From contig NZ_VFVY01000009.1 in the NCBI RefSeq assembly GCF_006442315.1, forward strand, positions 124,001 through 188,000: 64,000 nucleotides of DNA, in the 5' to 3' direction. Shown in pieces: positions 24,798 through 33,196 of the stretch. Numbering within the stretch: position 1 is the first letter of the stretch; the number at the start of each line of letters is the position of its first letter. The stretch is from Mesorhizobium sp. B2-3-4. GTDB taxonomy: Bacteria; Pseudomonadota; Alphaproteobacteria; Rhizobiales; Rhizobiaceae. The notes under the pieces were generated by a model. The model was not told the origin of the DNA. It saw only the letters and a list, made by a program, of their open reading frames with translations, and did not search any database. The position numbers and the translations under genes were made by a program.

Positions 24798-25235
24798 TCA
24801 GCCCTTCTTGACCCTGTAGCCCTGGTGGCAGGTGCCGCAATCCGAGCCTATGGTGCCGATCTGCGCCTTCAGCGCGTCGACATCGGCAGGGGCCGCCGCG
24901 ACCGCCGCCTTGACGTCGGCGAGATACTTGTCCTCGGCCGCCTTGAAGCCGGCCATGTCTTCCCAGATCTTTGGCGCCGCGGTGGTGTCGCCGGTATCAC
25001 TGCCCTTCGGGAACAGGGCCTCGACATCGAATTTCTCGGCATTTGCCTGCAGCGCCTGCAGTTGCGTCAGCACCGCGGCGGCATCAAAGGGCTCTTCGCC
25101 CTTGACCACTTTCGACAGGCCGCCGACGAGCTTTCCGCGTTCCTTCATCAGAGCCTGCCGGTCGAGGATCGGATCGGCAAAGGCCGCCGACGCCGCGAGT
25201 GCGAGCATTGAGATGGCGATGACAAGCTTTCTCAT
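24798..25235 (-). CDS. Class II cytochrome c (cytochrome c')
   Basis: The 145-residue periplasmic protein has a signal peptide of about 20 residues (ending AFA-DP), a four-helix-bundle body, and a C-terminal CxxCHxxxR haem site at 133-141 (CGTCHQGYR), which defines class II cytochromes. Cytochromes c' bind NO or shuttle electrons. It precedes the di-haem cytochrome gene by 9 nt in the same direction, which suggests a joint role in periplasmic electron transfer or nitrosative protection. Confidence 0.9.
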   Translation of the reverse strand: MRKLVIAISMLALAASAAFADPILDRQALMKERGKLVGGLSKVVKGEEPFDAAAVLTQLQALQANAEKFDVEALFPKGSDTGDTTAAPKIWEDMAGFKAAEDKYLADVKAAVAAAPADVDALKAQIGTIGSDCGTCHQGYRVKKG

Positions 25236-25354
25236 TCATTTGGCTCCGTGATGAAGACGTTTCAGGACAGGACGTTAACGGATATGGCCGGAGAAATATT
25301 CCCTTCGTCTCGCGGATTTTTGCCCGGCCTCCGGGGCGCGGCGCAGCAAAAGAA

Positions 25355-25377
25355 AAGCCCCGGGGGTACCGGGGCTT
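25355..25377 (-). terminator. Intrinsic terminator of the superoxide dismutase gene
   Basis: AAGCCCCGG (25355-25363), a 5-nt loop, and CCGGGGCTT (25369-25377) form a perfect 9-bp stem. Read on the minus strand it is followed by TTCTTTTGC, just downstream of the dismutase stop codon. Confidence 0.85.
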
Positions 25378-25390
25378 CTCACAAGATCAA

Positions 25391-25993
25391 TCAGCCTTTG
25401 GCCTTTTCGTAGAGTTCGAGCACGTGATCCCAGTTGATCAGGCTGTCCACGAACGCCTCGAGATATTTCGGGCGGGCATTGCGATAGTCGATGTAGTAGG
25501 AGTGTTCCCAGACGTCGACGCCGAGGATCGGCGAGGCGCCGTGAACGAGCGGGTTCTCGCCGTTCGGCGTCTTCGAGATGGCCAGCTTGCCGTCCTTGAC
25601 CGAAACCCAGGCCCAGCCCGAACCGAACTGCGTCGTGCCGGCCGCGATGAAGTCGGCCTTGAACTTGTCGTAACCGCCGAGATCGCTGTCGAAAGCCTTC
25701 TGCAGCGCGCCGGGGAGCTTGTTGCCGCCGCCGCCTTTCTTCATCCATTTCCAGAAATGGATGTGGTTGTAGTGCTGGGCGGCATTGTTGAAGAGGCCGG
25801 CATTCTTACCGAACGACTGCTTGACCACCTCTTCGACGGAAAGATCGCCAAGGCCGGCTTCGGCGGCGAGCTTGTTGCCGTTGTCGACATAGGCCTTGTG
25901 GTGCTTGTCGTGGTGATACTCCAGCGTCTCTTTCGACATATAGGGCTGCAAGGCCTCGTAGTCGTAGGGCAGAGCGGGCAATTCGAAAGCCAT
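25391..25993 (-). CDS. sodB: Fe/Mn-family superoxide dismutase
   Basis: The 200-residue cytoplasmic enzyme converts superoxide to peroxide and oxygen. Metal ligands are visible as the His in EYHHDKHHKAY, the His in NAAQHYNHIHFW, and the Asp and His in DVWEHSYYIDY. GSGWAWV is the conserved core block. The AAQHYNH stretch favours an iron-type enzyme, but some rhizobial homologues are cambialistic, so the metal is not certain. It is monocistronic with its own terminator. A GGAAC-N18-GTT sequence upstream is close to the stress motif found elsewhere but with different spacing. Confidence 0.93.
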   Translation of the reverse strand: MAFELPALPYDYEALQPYMSKETLEYHHDKHHKAYVDNGNKLAAEAGLGDLSVEEVVKQSFGKNAGLFNNAAQHYNHIHFWKWMKKGGGGNKLPGALQKAFDSDLGGYDKFKADFIAAGTTQFGSGWAWVSVKDGKLAISKTPNGENPLVHGASPILGVDVWEHSYYIDYRNARPKYLEAFVDSLINWDHVLELYEKAKG

Positions 25994-26152
25994 GGGTAGT
26001 ACTCCCTCGTGGAAAGTCCGGTGTGGATACCGGAGTAAGATAGGTCGGGATTGAGCTGGAACAACTCCGGAAGTGAAGCGCCGGTTCCCTTTCTAGGCGG
26101 GTTCCGGAGAACTGTCACACGCTTTTCCTGCGGCAAGCCGCGCAGCGACAAA

Positions 26153-26171
26153 AAGGCCGGAAAGACGCCTT
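26153..26171 (-). terminator. Weak terminator of the aminotransferase gene
   Basis: On the minus strand AAGGC and GCCTT (plus coordinates 26167-26171 and 26153-26157) form a 5-bp stem followed by TTT, overlapping the stop codon. The stem is short, so efficiency is doubtful. Confidence 0.35.
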
Positions 26172-27048
26172 AGCCGGCGGAGGTCGAATGCGCCCAATCC
26201 CAATAGAGTTCGCGCGCCTTCTTGGCCACCGGCCCGGGCTGCAGGTCACGGTCCTCGATGCGGGTGATCGGCACCACCTTGGAGTGGTTGCCAGTCGAGA
26301 AGATTTCGTCCGCCTCGAGGAAGTCCCGCACCGACAGCGTCTTTTCCGTCGTCCTGAAGCCGTAGTCGCCGAGCAGTGTCATGGTGCGCGAGCGGGTAAT
26401 GCCGGACAGGAAGGTTCCGTTGGGCGCCGGCGTCAGCACATGACCGTCCTTGACCAGGAAGATGTTCGAGCTTCCGGTCTCGGCGACATTGCCCAGCATG
26501 TCGAGCACGAGCGCATTGTCGAAACCGCGCGCCTTGGCTTCGAGGATGGCGCGGCCATTGTTGGGATAGAGGCAGCCGGCCTTGGCGTTGGTCGGCATGG
26601 TTTCGATGGTCGGGCGCCGGAACGGCGACACGGTCACCGAAAAGCCGGTCGGCGAGATCATCGGCGATTCATAGAGGCACAGGCAGAAGCGGGTCGAGGC
26701 CGGATCCGCCGGCACGCCCATATAGCCGCCATGCTCGGCCCAGTACATCGGCCTGATATAGACCGCCGTCTTGCCGTCGAACTTCTTCAGTCCGTCCCAG
26801 GTCAGTCCGACGATCTGTTCGGGGGTCATGGTCGGCTTCAGGCCAAGAGCGGCCGCCGAGGCATTGACGCGAGCGGCATGAAGTTCGAGGTCGGGCGCCA
26901 CGCCCTCGAACCAGCGCGCCCCGTCGAACACGCTGGTGCCGAGCCACATGGCGTGACTGCGCGGCCCCAGAATGGCGACATTGCCTTCGTACCAATCGCC
27001 GTCGACGAAAGTCCATGTCGCCGATTGCGCCGTCGCCGCCAGTGTCAT
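26170..27048 (-). CDS. ilvE: Class IV branched-chain aminotransferase
   Basis: The 292-residue PLP enzyme is of fold type IV, catalysing reversible transamination of Leu, Ile and Val with 2-oxoglutarate. The PLP lysine is in TNAKAGCLYPNN, and ETGSSNIFLVKDG and FLSGITRSRTM form the cofactor cleft. The start ATG at 27048 follows AGGAAAACGCG; the longer frame to 27162 is not supported. D-amino-acid transaminase is the main alternative in this fold, but the length and the YIRPMYW and PTNAKAG blocks favour the branched-chain group. Divergent from the haloacid dehalogenase gene. Confidence 0.82.
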   Translation of the reverse strand: MTLAATAQSATWTFVDGDWYEGNVAILGPRSHAMWLGTSVFDGARWFEGVAPDLELHAARVNASAAALGLKPTMTPEQIVGLTWDGLKKFDGKTAVYIRPMYWAEHGGYMGVPADPASTRFCLCLYESPMISPTGFSVTVSPFRRPTIETMPTNAKAGCLYPNNGRAILEAKARGFDNALVLDMLGNVAETGSSNIFLVKDGHVLTPAPNGTFLSGITRSRTMTLLGDYGFRTTEKTLSVRDFLEADEIFSTGNHSKVVPITRIEDRDLQPGPVAKKARELYWDWAHSTSAG

Positions 27049-27205
27049 CGCGTTTTCCTGTTCCGATCCGTCTTTGAGTGACAGCCATTGGAAGATGCTT
27101 TGACAGGCGCCGTCAACCATCATCGGGGAGTTTTGTTGAGGCCAGCGACGGCTGCCATGCAATCAAGGCTTGCACCTTGTCCCGCCGCGCCTCAAAACTG
27201 TCGCC

Positions 27206-27868
27206 ATGCAATACGCCGCCTATGTTTTCGACGCCTATGGCACGCTGTTCGACGTACATGCGGCCGTGCGCCGCCATGCCGACGCGATCGGCCCGGACGG
27301 TCAGCTCCTGTCCGAAATCTGGCGCGCCAAGCAACTGGAATATTCCTGGGTGCGCACGCTGATGGGCGTCTATGCCGATTTCTGGCAGTTGACGGAACAG
27401 TCGCTGGATTTCGCGCTGCGCAAGGTTCCTTCGGCCGATCCGAGCCTCAAGGCGAAACTGCTGGAAGCCTATTGGAGGCTGGACTGCTACCCTGAAGTGC
27501 CCGCCGTGCTGAAAGCGCTCAAGGCCTCCGGCGCCCGGCTGGCGATCCTCTCCAACGGTTCGCCCGAAATGCTGGAGGCGGCGGTCAAGTCCGCGGCACT
27601 CGACCAGGTCCTGGACGACATCTATTCGGTCGATACGGTGCGGCGCTTCAAGACCGATCCCGCGGTCTACGACATGGTCACCACCGGCTGGCGGCTCTAT
27701 CCCGGCGCGGTATCCTTCCAGTCTTCCAATCGCTGGGATATTGCCGGCGCCACCAAATTCGGATTCCGCACCGTGTGGATCAATCGCTCCAACCAGCCGG
27801 AAGAATACCGGGACTTGCCGCCGGCCCTGATCCTGCCGTCACTGGAGGCCCTCGTGTCCGGCGCCTAG
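27206..27868 (+). CDS. Haloacid dehalogenase type II
   Basis: The 220-residue HAD-superfamily hydrolase has nucleophile Asp in VFDAYGTLFDV at about residue 9, motif II ILSNGSP near 120, the Lys of motif III in RRFKTDPAVYDM near 150, and SSNRWDIAGA near 180. SSNxWD is diagnostic for L-2-haloacid dehalogenases, which hydrolyse 2-chloro- or 2-fluoro-alkanoates with inversion. The ATG at 27206 places the nucleophile at the usual position. It is divergently arranged with the aminotransferase gene across about 157 nt. Confidence 0.88.
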   Translation: MQYAAYVFDAYGTLFDVHAAVRRHADAIGPDGQLLSEIWRAKQLEYSWVRTLMGVYADFWQLTEQSLDFALRKVPSADPSLKAKLLEAYWRLDCYPEVPAVLKALKASGARLAILSNGSPEMLEAAVKSAALDQVLDDIYSVDTVRRFKTDPAVYDMVTTGWRLYPGAVSFQSSNRWDIAGATKFGFRTVWINRSNQPEEYRDLPPALILPSLEALVSGA

Positions 27869-27945
27869 CAGGGCTGTGGCCTCAGCGCCACAGTGGCAGC
27901 ACAGTCACAGCTTCGCCTTTGTTTGTCCACGTTCGGGCCAGAATC

Positions 27946-27970
27946 GGAACCGCCTATCGCGCCAGGTGTT
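27946..27970 (+). promoter_or_regulatory. EcfG-type stress promoter upstream of the L,D-transpeptidase
   Basis: GGAAC at 27946-27950 and GTT at 27968-27970 are separated by exactly 17 nt, matching the alphaproteobacterial general-stress sigma factor EcfG consensus. The -10 element is 69 nt before the ATG. The same motif and spacing recur five times at 51.1-52.6 kb, which strengthens the call. Activity is inferred. Confidence 0.65.
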
Positions 27971-28039
27971 GTTCGACACCCGCGACAGCGGTCGGCGTAT
28001 TCACGCTTTGTTGCGATTTGAGTCCTAAAGAAGGCAGCC

Positions 28040-28870
28040 ATGTCCATACCCGAAATCGAATTCTATCGCCTGAGCCGTCGCGGCTTCCTCAATGCCGCAG
28101 CCTTGGGCGCTGCCTCGATCGCGGTTTCCGCCTGCACCACCACTGGACCGGGGCCGGCCCAGCCTCCGCCGCCACAATATGTCGAGCCTCCGCTCGCCGA
28201 CTATGCGTCGATGTACGCGGCGGTCAACGATGGCGGTTTCGATCTGCCGGCCATCCCGGTCGACAGGATCGACCCGCAGTTCCTGCGCCAGATCGTACCG
28301 GATCCGACGGGCCAGAAGCCGGGAACCATCGTCGTCGATACGACCGGTCACTTCCTCTATCTGGTTCGCCCGGGCGGCCAGGCCATCCGCTATGGCGTCG
28401 GTCTCGGTCGCGCGGGCTTCGAATGGTCGGGCGACGCCGTCGTCCAGTGGAAGCAGAAGTGGCCGAAATGGACGCCGCCGGATGAGATGATCGCCCGCCA
28501 GCCGGAATTGAAGCAGTACAGTGCCGACAATGGCGGCATGCCCGGCGGCTTGAAGAACCCGCTCGGCGCCCGCGCGCTCTACCTCTTCCAGGGCAATGTC
28601 GACACGCTCTATCGCCTGCATGGCTCGCCGGAATGGCGCTCGATCGGCAAGTCCGTGTCATCGGGCTGCGTGCGCCTGATGAACCAGGACATCATCGATC
28701 TCTACGACCGCGTGCCGTCGAAAACCCCGGTCATCGTGACCAGCGATGCTCGCCAGCCGATGGTTGCGGCAGCGACGGCCAACCACAAGGCCATCGCGAT
28801 CGACGCCGGCGTGCCGGATGGATCGGTGCTGCTGGGCCCGGTCAAGGCGGTCACGAACGCGATCTTCTGA
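28040..28870 (+). CDS. L,D-transpeptidase (YkuD family), Tat/lipoprotein signal
   Basis: The 276-residue envelope enzyme forms or exchanges 3-3 peptidoglycan cross-links, or attaches proteins to the wall. The N-terminus has a twin-arginine motif SRRGFL and a lipobox with Cys32 (VSAC-TT), so it may be a Tat-exported lipoprotein. The YkuD domain begins near residue 95 and contains HGSPEW and the catalytic SSGCVRL Cys near 210. A proline-rich linker follows the lipid anchor. An EcfG-type promoter motif lies upstream, so expression may rise under general stress. It is convergent with the transglutaminase gene. Confidence 0.9.
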   Translation: MSIPEIEFYRLSRRGFLNAAALGAASIAVSACTTTGPGPAQPPPPQYVEPPLADYASMYAAVNDGGFDLPAIPVDRIDPQFLRQIVPDPTGQKPGTIVVDTTGHFLYLVRPGGQAIRYGVGLGRAGFEWSGDAVVQWKQKWPKWTPPDEMIARQPELKQYSADNGGMPGGLKNPLGARALYLFQGNVDTLYRLHGSPEWRSIGKSVSSGCVRLMNQDIIDLYDRVPSKTPVIVTSDARQPMVAAATANHKAIAIDAGVPDGSVLLGPVKAVTNAIF

Positions 28871-28883
28871 TCCTGGCGAGGTA

Positions 28884-28911
28884 CAAGGCGGCAGATTCAG
28901 CCGCCGCCTTG
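28884..28911. terminator. Hairpin terminator between convergent L,D-transpeptidase and transglutaminase genes
   Basis: CAAGGCGGC (28884-28892) and GCCGCCTTG (28903-28911) form a perfect 9-bp stem with a 10-nt loop. The following TTCTAG is only mildly T-rich. Its place between convergent genes supports a terminator role. Confidence 0.6.
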
Positions 28912-28913
28912 TT

Positions 28914-29753
28914 CTAGCGCGTTTCTGGTTCGGGCCGTTCCAACCAGTCCGCGGCGAGCTCAATCAACAGCTGCTCTGGCGATGTCGCCAAATTATCCAG
29001 CAACTCCATTTCGGCTCCGCGAACCGATCGCTGCCGTGATGAGGCCTCGCGCCAGCGATCCCATAGCGATGTCACGCGACCGTTCAACACATAATGGTCG
29101 CGCACCACATTGACCTTCAAAAACCACCAGCCTTTTGCATCACCATGGCCAAACGCGTCAGGATCGGCCTGTGCACGGCGACAGCTCAGCCATGCCTCTC
29201 CCGCCGGTTTGAAAAGCTGGCGCGGCACGTCGGCGGGATCAAATTCAATCCCGTTTCTACGCCGCAGCATGGGATCGATCTGGGCATCGCTCAGGCGCCA
29301 GGTTCCGGCTTTCGCGTCCCAGTATTCACAGACCCAGTGATCCTCCCATTCAGCGTCGAAATAGGCGGCAAAACCGCACCGTAAGCGGGCGGTGACCTGC
29401 CGGGAGCGCAGGAACGAGCAGAGCGCGAGCGCAAAATCGCGACAGGTTCCGGTGGATCGCTTGTCTGGCGGCCGCCTGGCTTCAAAAGCCCGCGGATCCC
29501 GGTTCAGAATATCGTCCAGCCGCTCGGCGATAGGCATGGTCCTACGAGCCGGCGCGCCCGGCGTCGCGGCGTCGCGGCGTCGCGGCGTCGCGGCGTCGAG
29601 CCCGTACTCTTTCGCCCAGTCCGAGTGCACCAGCACCCCCTGGATAATTTCATTGAGGGCTCCGACATCGGCCGGAAGAACCGCAATCGATGCGGCGTGG
29701 CGGCCCGGGTCGGACATTTCGCCATGAGCGACCCAACGGTCTGGTCCTTCCAT
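28914..29753 (-). CDS. Transglutaminase-like protein
   Basis: The 279-residue protein has a transglutaminase/protease-like core. The catalytic Cys is in TGTCRDFAL, the His in EDHWVCEYW and the Asp in RLSDAQIDP, in the usual order. Members act as peptidases or amide-bond enzymes; substrate unknown. The ATG at 29753 is preferred, with CAGGAG nine nt upstream, over a TTG at 29786. About residues 50-66 are encoded by an 8-bp tandem repeat giving RRRDAATP, upstream of the catalytic core, so repeat-number change would shift the frame. Confidence 0.8.
   Translation of the reverse strand: MEGPDRWVAHGEMSDPGRHAASIAVLPADVGALNEIIQGVLVHSDWAKEYGLDAATPRRRDAATPGAPARRTMPIAERLDDILNRDPRAFEARRPPDKRSTGTCRDFALALCSFLRSRQVTARLRCGFAAYFDAEWEDHWVCEYWDAKAGTWRLSDAQIDPMLRRRNGIEFDPADVPRQLFKPAGEAWLSCRRAQADPDAFGHGDAKGWWFLKVNVVRDHYVLNGRVTSLWDRWREASSRQRSVRGAEMELLDNLATSPEQLLIELAADWLERPEPETR
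29561..29600 (+). repeat. 8-bp tandem repeat inside the transglutaminase gene
   Basis: GCGTCGCG is repeated four times perfectly from 29561 to 29592, followed by a fifth copy GCGTCGAG to 29600. The unit length is not a multiple of three, so gain or loss of one unit changes the reading frame of the gene on the minus strand. Confidence 0.85.
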
Positions 29754-29831
29754 GCCGTTCGCTCCTGCTAGACCAGTGTCGCTCAATCAAGCTGCTTTGA
29801 TCTCGGGAGCGATATCCGCTGGCCGGGCGGC

Positions 29832-31373
29832 TTAACGCCCGCGCGACAAACTCCCCAGAATCCCGCGCACGATCGCACGTCCAACCGACGAGCCGACCGA
29901 ACGGACCACCGACTTGATGGCGGCTTCGGCCACCGTCTGGCGGTTGGACGGGCGCGGCGCCGGTGCCCGCCTGCCCCCCGATTGCGGCGCCGGATCGTCA
30001 TTGCCGAAGCCTGGAATGGTCCAGCGTGAGCGTCCGGAATCGGCCTGCTGCGCCTCGGCGTCCTGCGCGTCCTTGGCCTTCTTCTGCAATATCTCGAAGG
30101 CCGATTCACGATCGATGACCTGGTCGTACTGGCCGGTGACAGGGCTTTCCTGGATCAGCTTCTGCCGCTCGGCGGGAGTAATCGGACCAAGCCGCGATGA
30201 CGGCGGACGGATCAGCGTGCGCTGAACCATCGACGGAATGCCCTTGGCCTCCAGCGTCGAGACCAGCGCCTCGCCGGTGGCGAGCTGGGTGATGGTGGTG
30301 GCGCAGTCGAAATCCGGATTGGGCCGGAAGGTTTCGGCCGCCGTCCTCACCGCCTGCTGTTCGCGCGGCGTGTAGGCGCGCAGCGCGTGCTGGACGCGGT
30401 TGCCGAGCTGCGCCAGGACCTTTTCGGGGATATCCAGCGGGTTCTGCGTGACGAAATAGACGCCGACGCCCTTGGAGCGGATGAGGCGGACCACTTGCTC
30501 TACCCGGTCTATCAGCACCTTCGGCGCCTCGTCGAACAGGAGGTGCGCCTCGTCGAAGAAGAAGACCAGCTTCGGCTTGTCGGGGTCGCCGACTTCGGGA
30601 AGTTCCTCGAACAGTTCCGACATCAGCCAGAGCAGGAACGTCGCGTAAAGGCGCGGATTCATCATCAGCTTGTCGGCGGCCAGCACGCTGATGGCGCCGC
30701 GCCCGTCGCGGGTCGTGCGCATGATGTCGGCGATACGCAGCGCCGGTTCGCCGAAGAAATTCGTCGCCCCCTGCTGTTCCAGCACCAGCAGCGTGCGCTG
30801 GATGGCGCCGACGGACGGTTTCGTCACGTTGCCATAGCGGGCACTGATCTCGTCGGCGCGTTCGGCGATGTTGGCGAGCAGCGCCTGCAAGTCCTTCATG
30901 TCGAGCAGCAGCAGCCCTTCCTCGTCGGCGATGCGGAAGGCGATGTTCATGATGCCTTCCTGCGCCTCCGTGAGGTTCATCAGGCGCGACAGAAGCAACG
31001 GCCCCATTTCGGAAATGGTGGCCCGGATCGGATGGCCCTGCTCACCGAACAGGTCCCATAAAATGACTGGAAATTCCTGGAAATCATAAGGGTCGAGCTT
31101 GACCTGTTCGGCCCGCTTGACCAGGAAATCCTGGGCGGTGCCCATCATGGCGATGCCGGAAAGGTCGCCCTTGATGTCGGCGCAGAACACCGGCACGCCG
31201 GCGTTGGAAAAACCCTCCGCCAGGATCTGCAAGGTGACGGTCTTGCCGGTGCCGGTGGCGCCGGTCACCAGACCATGGCGGTTGCCGTATTGCAGCAGCA
31301 GTTGTTCGGCCCGCTGATAGCTGTCGTCGGGCTTGCGGCTGGCGCCGATGAAAATACTGGTGTCGTCAGCCAT
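29832..31373 (-). CDS. HerA-like ATPase (DUF853 family)
   Basis: The 513-residue ATPase belongs to the HerA/FtsK-related DUF853 family. Walker A is [10 protein letters not shown] near residue 38, DIKGDLSG follows, and Walker B is [12 protein letters not shown] near 270. A conserved [11 protein letters not shown] sensor region comes next. The C-terminal 90 residues are low-complexity and end with [27 protein letters not shown] glycine-rich helices. The start ATG at 31373 follows family length better than the frame to 31442. The cellular role of DUF853 proteins is not settled; DNA or protein remodelling is inferred from the HerA relation. Confidence 0.85.
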   Translation of the reverse strand: MADDTSIFIGASRKPDDSYQRAEQLLLQYGNRHGLVTGATGTGKTVTLQILAEGFSNAGVPVFCADIKGDLSGIAMMGTAQDFLVKRAEQVKLDPYDFQEFPVILWDLFGEQGHPIRATISEMGPLLLSRLMNLTEAQEGIMNIAFRIADEEGLLLLDMKDLQALLANIAERADEISARYGNVTKPSVGAIQRTLLVLEQQGATNFFGEPALRIADIMRTTRDGRGAISVLAADKLMMNPRLYATFLLWLMSELFEELPEVGDPDKPKLVFFFDEAHLLFDEAPKVLIDRVEQVVRLIRSKGVGVYFVTQNPLDIPEKVLAQLGNRVQHALRAYTPREQQAVRTAAETFRPNPDFDCATTITQLATGEALVSTLEAKGIPSMVQRTLIRPPSSRLGPITPAERQKLIQESPVTGQYDQVIDRESAFEILQKKAKDAQDAEAQQADSGRSRWTIPGFGNDDPAPQSGGRRAPAPRPSNRQTVAEAAIKSVVRSVGSSVGRAIVRGILGSLSRGR

Positions 31374-31753
31374 ATGTCCGGTCTCCGCAACTGATGTATC
31401 TAAAGCCAGCCTTTGCCCGAAGGTATAGTGAGGCTGTTGCACAGCGACAATGCCAATCGTTCAATCGCGGCCAATCGTCCAATCGGGGCCAATCGTCCAA
31501 TCGGGCCAATCGCCCAAATCCGGACCAATCAGCTAAACCGGGGCTAATTGGCCAAATCGGATTTTTGGAACTTGCGGATTTTGCTGGTGTTTGGCAATCG
31601 TTCATGGTCCGTCGACGCAAGCCGACCTATATCAGGTGCATCGAATATCAGGCCGATCGAATTCAGGCCCTGGACGTGCATTGCGATAACCGAGCGGGGA
31701 CCGTAGACTGAATTGCCCCGGGCTGGTGCGGCCACATGGAACGAGGAAGATGG
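31374..31753. other. Intergenic region with degenerate tandem repeat
   Basis: The gap between the divergent HerA-like and methylmalonyl-CoA mutase genes contains the repeat array described at 31453-31560. Frames crossing it give only low-complexity repeats of Asn-Arg-Gly-Gln-Ser or Trp-Pro-Arg-Leu-Asp-Asp and are not credible genes. Promoters for both divergent genes must lie here, but none could be fixed. Confidence 0.55.
31453..31560. repeat. Six degenerate 17-19-bp tandem repeats with CCAATCG core
   Basis: Units start at 31453, 31471, 31489, 31506, 31525 and 31544. The best copy is CCAATCGTCCAATCGGGG, itself two 9-bp halves that both carry CCAATCG. Divergence increases toward the 3' end, with the last unit reading CTAATTGG. 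The array lies in the intergenic space, not in a gene. Confidence 0.85.
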
Positions 31754-33196
31754 ATGGGCGCCGGAGCCTTGACCAGGGATGTTGAGTCAACCAATGCCGA
31801 GCGCCAGCGATGGCTGGCCTTGGCGGAAAAAGCGTTGGCCGGCGCATCCTTCGAGGAAAAGCTGGTCTCGCACACCGACGACGACATCCGCGTCGAGCCT
31901 CTCTATGACCGCGCGACCGGAACCGAACCGATCGTGCGCGCCAATCCGCAATCGGCCTGGATCGTCAGCCAGCGCGTCGACGATCCCGATGTCGATCGCG
32001 CCAAGAGCCAGGCGCTGGAAGACATAGCGCAGGGCGCGACAGGACTGTCACTTGTTTTCGAGGGTGCTCCTAACGCATTCGGCTACGGCCTGCCGAGGAC
32101 GGCGCAGGCCCTGGAGACGGTTCTGGACGGGGTGCCGCTCAACCGGGTGCAGATCCGTATCGATACCCACCCCTGGAGCCGCCCCATGGCCGACTGGCTG
32201 GTGGCGTTCCTGAGCAAGCGCCGATCCGATCCGGCAAAGCTCAACCTCTCCTTCGGCATCGATCCGGCGGCGATTCTGGCCGGCACCGGCCGTCTGCGCA
32301 TGTCGATCGAGGCACTGCAGGAATCGATGCCGCAATCGCTGGCGCATTTCTTCTCGATGGGAGTCCCCGGCGTGCTTCTGGAGGCCGACGGCCGCGTCTT
32401 CCACAATGCCGGCGCGACGGAGGCGCAGGAACTCGGCATCATGCTGGCTTCAGCGGTGTCGTATCTGAGAATGTTCGAGAAGGCGCGGCAGCCGCTCGTT
32501 TACGCCGCGCCTCATATTGGTTTCGCGCTCAGCGTCGATCAGGACCAGTTCCTGTCGATGGCCAAGGTCAGGGCCTTGCGCCGGCTTTGGGCAAGGGTCC
32601 AGGAAGCCTGTTCGATCCCCAATTCCACCGCCAACATCCATGCCGAGACGTCATTTCGCATGATGACGGCCTCGGATCCCGAAACCAACATCCTGCGCAC
32701 GACGATCGGTTGCTTCGCCGCGGCCGCCGGAGGGGCCGATTCGATCTCGATCCTGCCGCATACGATCGCGCACGGCCTGCCGGCGGCTTTCGCCCGCCGC
32801 GTGGCGCGCAACGCGCAACTGATCATGGCCAATGAAAGCCATGTCGATCATGTCGCCGATCCTGCCTATGGCTCGGGCGCGGTCGAAGCGCTGACGTCGG
32901 ACCTTTGCGAAGCGGCATGGGCGGAATTGCAGGCGATCGAGGCCGAAGGCGGTGTGCTGTCCAGCCTTAGGGACGGACATATCCAGCAGCGTGTGCGCAC
33001 CGCCGCCACCCAACGCGGTCTTGCCTTCAAGTCGGGCGAACGCGCCATTATCGGCGCCACGCTTTACCCCCTGGGGAGCGAGCGTCCGGTCGAAACGCTG
33101 GATGCGGAGCGGCGACCTGCCTTCGCCGAGGGCGTCGTGCTGTGCGAGCCGCTGTCTCCGGCCCGCATCGATCAATCCATCGGGGTTGCTACTTGA
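31754..33196 (+). CDS. mutA: Methylmalonyl-CoA mutase small (beta) subunit
   Basis: The 480-residue protein resembles the catalytic TIM-barrel half of methylmalonyl-CoA mutase. It lacks a C-terminal B12-binding domain with the DxHxxG motif, as expected for the non-catalytic small subunit of the heterodimeric enzyme. Recognisable segments are [32 protein letters not shown] (quoted as AETSFRMM and DPETNILR), and [26 protein letters not shown] in shortened form. The ATG at 31754 follows CGAGGAAG. It overlaps the large-subunit gene by 4 nt. Together they interconvert methylmalonyl-CoA and succinyl-CoA. Confidence 0.9.
   Translation: MGAGALTRDVESTNAERQRWLALAEKALAGASFEEKLVSHTDDDIRVEPLYDRATGTEPIVRANPQSAWIVSQRVDDPDVDRAKSQALEDIAQGATGLSLVFEGAPNAFGYGLPRTAQALETVLDGVPLNRVQIRIDTHPWSRPMADWLVAFLSKRRSDPAKLNLSFGIDPAAILAGTGRLRMSIEALQESMPQSLAHFFSMGVPGVLLEADGRVFHNAGATEAQELGIMLASAVSYLRMFEKARQPLVYAAPHIGFALSVDQDQFLSMAKVRALRRLWARVQEACSIPNSTANIHAETSFRMMTASDPETNILRTTIGCFAAAAGGADSISILPHTIAHGLPAAFARRVARNAQLIMANESHVDHVADPAYGSGAVEALTSDLCEAAWAELQAIEAEGGVLSSLRDGHIQQRVRTAATQRGLAFKSGERAIIGATLYPLGSERPVETLDAERRPAFAEGVVLCEPLSPARIDQSIGVAT

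Noticed and set aside
26058..26105. EcfG-type promoter for the superoxide dismutase gene
   Set aside because: The GGAAC to GTT spacing is 18, not 17, and neighbouring GGAAC copies fit less well, so I kept it only as a remark.
31394..31711. Plus-strand frame across the CCAATCG array
   Set aside because: The product is only Asn-Arg-Gly-Gln-Ser repeats from the tandem DNA and has no protein-like features.
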